A stretch of DNA of 64,000 nucleotides, taken from assembly GCA_903830985.1 (NCBI GenBank), contig CAIKVZ010000033.1, positions 62,001-126,000 on the forward strand, in the 5' to 3' direction. This stretch comes from an uncultured beta proteobacterium (lineage in GTDB: Bacteria; Pseudomonadota; Gammaproteobacteria; Burkholderiales; Burkholderiaceae_C). Positions 61,471 through 64,000 of this stretch are shown here, piece after piece; within the stretch, counting starts at the first letter, position 1; each line of letters opens with the position of its first letter. Under the pieces are notes generated by a model that made no database searches, was not told the DNA's origin, and saw nothing but the letters and a program-made list of their open reading frames with translations. The position numbers and the translations under genes are program-made.

Positions 61471-62102
61471 AACACATCACTTTTTACCTGGATTTCATTT
61501 CACCCTTCGCCTGGCTGGCGTTCGACAAGCTGCCCGAGGCCTTGCAGGGATTGAGTTACAGCGTGCACTACAAACCGCTGCTGTTTGCCGGCCTATTGAA
61601 GCACCACGGCCAACTCGGGCCGGCGGAGATTGCGCCCAAGCGCGACTGGACCTATCGGCAGGTGCTGTGGCTGGCGCAGCGCGACGGTGTGGACCTGCAG
61701 TTGCCCGCCAGCCATCCCTTTAACCCGCTGGGCTTGCTGCGCCTGGCGCTGGCCTGCGACCCCCAGGGCGAGCCGAACCGCTACCAATGCGAGACGATTT
61801 TTCGCCATGTCTGGCAGGGTGGTCAGGACGCTGCCGATGCGGGACGTCTGCAGGCATTGACGCAGGCGCTGGCGCCGGCACGCGACCCGGCAAGCCCGGA
61901 GGTGAAAGCGCAACTGAAGGCCGCGACCGAGCAAGCCATTGCGGCCGGTGTCTTTGGTGTGCCGACTTTGGAGGTCTATGGCCGTCTGTTCTGGGGCTAC
62001 GATGCACTGCCCATGCTGCGCGCTTATCTCGATGGCGACGCCTGGTTTGAGGGTCCCGGCTGGAACGGCGTGAGCCAGGTGGGCAGCGGCATCAGACGCT
62101 GA
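61467..62102 (+). CDS. 2-hydroxychromene-2-carboxylate isomerase/DsbA-family protein
   Basis: 211-residue thioredoxin-fold protein of the HCCA isomerase (kappa-GST-like) family. The N-terminal ITFYLDFISPFAWLA has Ser-Pro in place of a CxxC, so it is not a disulfide oxidase; GVFGVPTLEVYGRLFWGYD is the cis-Pro loop. Known members isomerise naphthalene-pathway intermediates using glutathione, but many are of unknown function. GTG start (61467) with GAAGGA upstream and a GTGA overlap. Confidence 0.87.
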   Translation: MKHITFYLDFISPFAWLAFDKLPEALQGLSYSVHYKPLLFAGLLKHHGQLGPAEIAPKRDWTYRQVLWLAQRDGVDLQLPASHPFNPLGLLRLALACDPQGEPNRYQCETIFRHVWQGGQDAADAGRLQALTQALAPARDPASPEVKAQLKAATEQAIAAGVFGVPTLEVYGRLFWGYDALPMLRAYLDGDAWFEGPGWNGVSQVGSGIRR

Positions 62103-62175
62103 GCCGCAAGCGCCGCGCAAGGCGCGCAGGGTTCAATCCCAGGGCTGCTGAACCCCTTCTGGTACCGGAATCGCC

Positions 62176-63999
62176 ATGCCCAATGCCTTCAATTTTTCTG
62201 CCTCGCCCTTTGACTGCCTGAACCAGGCCGAGCAGCGCCTGGTGCGCGACAGCGTCGACGTGGCCTATTTCCCGCAAGGGGAGACGATCCTGGAACTGGG
62301 TGTCGCGCCGACCCATTTGTTCGTCATCATCAAGGGCTACGTCACCCAGTACGACGGCGACGAACTCATCACCACCTACGGCCCCGACGACACCTTCGAC
62401 GGGCGTGGACTCGTGGCGGGCAAGACCAGCAGTCGCTTTGTCGCGGCCGAGGAAGTCGTCACCTACCAGCTGGCGCGCCAGGCGGTGAGTGACCTGATCG
62501 CGTCCAACGCCACTTTTGGTGCGCTGCTCTTTTCCGACCTGAGCAAGAAGCTCAGCGCACTGTCGGAGCGGCAAAGCCAGCACGAGATGCAGTCGCTCAC
62601 GCTGGCGCGGGTGGATGAAGCCTTTCTGCGGCCCGCGCATTTTGTCGATGCCGCAACCGACATCGTGTCCGTGGTCAAGGCGTTTCAGGAGAAGCGCGTC
62701 ACCAGCGTGCTGGTGCGCGACAGCAGCGTGGCGCCGGCGCGCCTGGGTATGTTCACCACCACCGCGTTGCAAAAAGCCATCCTGCACGGCAAACCGCTGT
62801 ACCAGCTGGCGGTGGGAGAGTTGGCCAATTTTGAGCTGATCTGCGTGCGTCCCGACGCCCAGGTGGGCGACGCCCTGGCGAGCCTGCTGCGCCATCGCGT
62901 GCACCGCCTGGTGGTGGTCGAGGGTGACACGGTGCTGGGCGTACTGGAGGCGCTGGACCTGTTCAGCTTCTTGTCAAACCACTCGCACATGATCACGGTG
63001 CAGATCGAGAGCGCCACCGATCTGGCGGCCTTGACGCAGGCGGCCTCCAAGATCACCCGCATGATGTCGCTGATGTTTCGCAGCGGCTCGCGCGTCAGCC
63101 TGATAGCGCGCCTGGTGCAGGAGCTTGACGCGCGCCTGTTCGAGCGCGCCTGGCAGCTGATTGCACCACCCGATCTGGTGGCGAACAGCTGCCTGTTTGT
63201 CATGGGCAGCGAGGGGCGCGGCGAGCAGTTGCTCAAGACCGACCAGGACAATGGCCTGATCCTGCGCGACCGCTACCAGCCGCCCGCCGATCTGGAGCAG
63301 ATCTGCCAGCGCTTTTCTGCGGCCCTGGCGGACTTCGGTTACCCGCTGTGCCCGGGAGAGATCATGTTGAGCAACCCGCGCTGGCGCAAACCGGTGGGCG
63401 AGTTCGGGCAGATGACGCGCGAATGGCTGCTCATGCCGGAACCCGACAGCCTGATGAATCTGGCGATCTTCATGGACGCGCACGCCGTCTGTGGTGATGC
63501 GCAGTTGCTGGAGCAATTGCGCGCCGGCATCATGCGACTGGCCACCGACAACGATGCCATGCTGGCGCGCTTCGCCTCGGCGATCGACGCCTTTGGCAAT
63601 TCGGTGGGCTGGTGGAACCGCCTGCTGGGCTTTAACGACTCGGACAAGATGCTGAACCTGAAAAAGGAAGGGATCTTCCCGTTGGTGCACGGCGTGCGCA
63701 GCATGGCGCTGGAAAAACACCTGGTCGAAACCAGCACCACGGCGCGTATCGCCGCGCTGGTGGCGCAGGGCGCGCTGGGTGCCGAGATGGGGGCCGAGCT
63801 GACCGAGAGTCTGCACTTCCTCATGGGTCTGCGCTTGAAGGCAGGGCTGGCGGAACTGGAGACCGGGCGCGCCGTGTCCGGCGGCGTGGACATGGCCAAG
63901 CTGTCCAGCCTGGACCGGGACCTGCTCAAGGACACACTGGGCGTGGTCAAGCGCTTCAAGGCGGTGTTGCGCTACCGCTTCAAGTTCGACGTGTTGTGA
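62176..63999 (+). CDS. cNMP-binding/CBS/DUF294 nucleotidyltransferase-like protein
   Basis: 607-residue cytoplasmic protein with four parts: cyclic-nucleotide-binding-like domain at about 20-115 (VAPTHLFVIIKGYVTQYDGD), two CBS domains at about 145-270, a nucleotidyltransferase domain with MGSEGRGEQLLKTDQDNGLI (G344-S345, D356/D358 as the metal-binding pair), and a DUF294 C-terminal helical domain. Such proteins may be nucleotide-sensing transferases; the reaction is unknown. Usually an exonuclease-like gene follows. The gene is complete, ending one base before the window edge. Confidence 0.9.
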   Translation: MPNAFNFSASPFDCLNQAEQRLVRDSVDVAYFPQGETILELGVAPTHLFVIIKGYVTQYDGDELITTYGPDDTFDGRGLVAGKTSSRFVAAEEVVTYQLARQAVSDLIASNATFGALLFSDLSKKLSALSERQSQHEMQSLTLARVDEAFLRPAHFVDAATDIVSVVKAFQEKRVTSVLVRDSSVAPARLGMFTTTALQKAILHGKPLYQLAVGELANFELICVRPDAQVGDALASLLRHRVHRLVVVEGDTVLGVLEALDLFSFLSNHSHMITVQIESATDLAALTQAASKITRMMSLMFRSGSRVSLIARLVQELDARLFERAWQLIAPPDLVANSCLFVMGSEGRGEQLLKTDQDNGLILRDRYQPPADLEQICQRFSAALADFGYPLCPGEIMLSNPRWRKPVGEFGQMTREWLLMPEPDSLMNLAIFMDAHAVCGDAQLLEQLRAGIMRLATDNDAMLARFASAIDAFGNSVGWWNRLLGFNDSDKMLNLKKEGIFPLVHGVRSMALEKHLVETSTTARIAALVAQGALGAEMGAELTESLHFLMGLRLKAGLAELETGRAVSGGVDMAKLSSLDRDLLKDTLGVVKRFKAVLRYRFKFDVL

Positions 64000-64000
64000 T

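Noticed and set aside
1-64000. CRISPR arrays, tRNA/rRNA genes, insertion sequences, prophage
   Set aside because: No spaced short repeats, no cloverleaf-like or rRNA-like segments, and no transposase or integrase frames were recognised on either strand.

Overview
The window is GC-rich chromosomal DNA whose gene families, gene order and promoter types point to a motile betaproteobacterium of the order Burkholderiales, most like the Comamonadaceae (Rhodoferax/Polaromonas/Acidovorax relatives). This is judged from protein sequence and synteny only; no search was run. Nearly all of the sequence is coding, genes are packed with ATGA/GTGA overlaps, and I see no rRNA, tRNA, CRISPR array, prophage or insertion sequence.

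Layout. (1) 1-10691, plus strand: the distal dcw cluster, mraY (5' end outside the window)-murD-ftsW-[29-codon frame]-murG-murC-ddl-ftsQ-ftsA-ftsZ, for peptidoglycan precursors and division. (2) 10693-23439: a convergent HDOD-type gene, then the flagellar rod/hook operon flgBCDEFGHIJKL on the minus strand, with flgA divergent. (3) 23462-25077: flgM and flgN behind a clear sigma-28 promoter, then a VapBC-type toxin-antitoxin pair. (4) 25086-33497, minus strand: motA-motB-cheY-cheZ-flhB-flhA-flhF-fliA. (5) 33674-37552, minus strand: trpE-trpG-lysE/rhtB-trpD, with a possible leader upstream. (6) 38091-43125: two chemoreceptors around a PstS-like periplasmic binding protein. (7) 43122-46045: rpe, apaG, thiL and a creatininase-family hydrolase. 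(8) 46269-52704: a signalling operon with a soluble PAS histidine kinase, a NarL-type regulator, a stand-alone receiver, a chemoreceptor and a triple-PAS GGDEF-EAL protein. (9) 52698-54317: a B12-binding-type radical SAM protein. (10) 54441-62102: a leucine/isovalerate (liu) operon (liuB-liuC-liuD-2-hydroxyacid dehydrogenase-liuE) running into three small overlapping genes. (11) 62176-63999: a cNMP/CBS/DUF294 nucleotidyltransferase-like protein.

How the parts fit: the flagellar block has structural genes, export gate (FlhA/FlhB), polar-placement GTPase (FlhF), sigma-28/anti-sigma pair (FliA/FlgM), stator (MotAB) and CheY/CheZ, while the receptors nearby supply inputs. FlhDC, fliC, the fli basal-body genes and cheAWRB lie outside the window. 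The observations most worth following are the duplicated, hairpin-gated start region between ftsW and murG, the kinase-to-chemoreceptor-to-c-di-GMP operon with two matching dyad sites, the binding-protein/chemoreceptor pair, the toxin-antitoxin pair inside the flagellar locus, and the 24-bp perfect palindrome in front of liuB.
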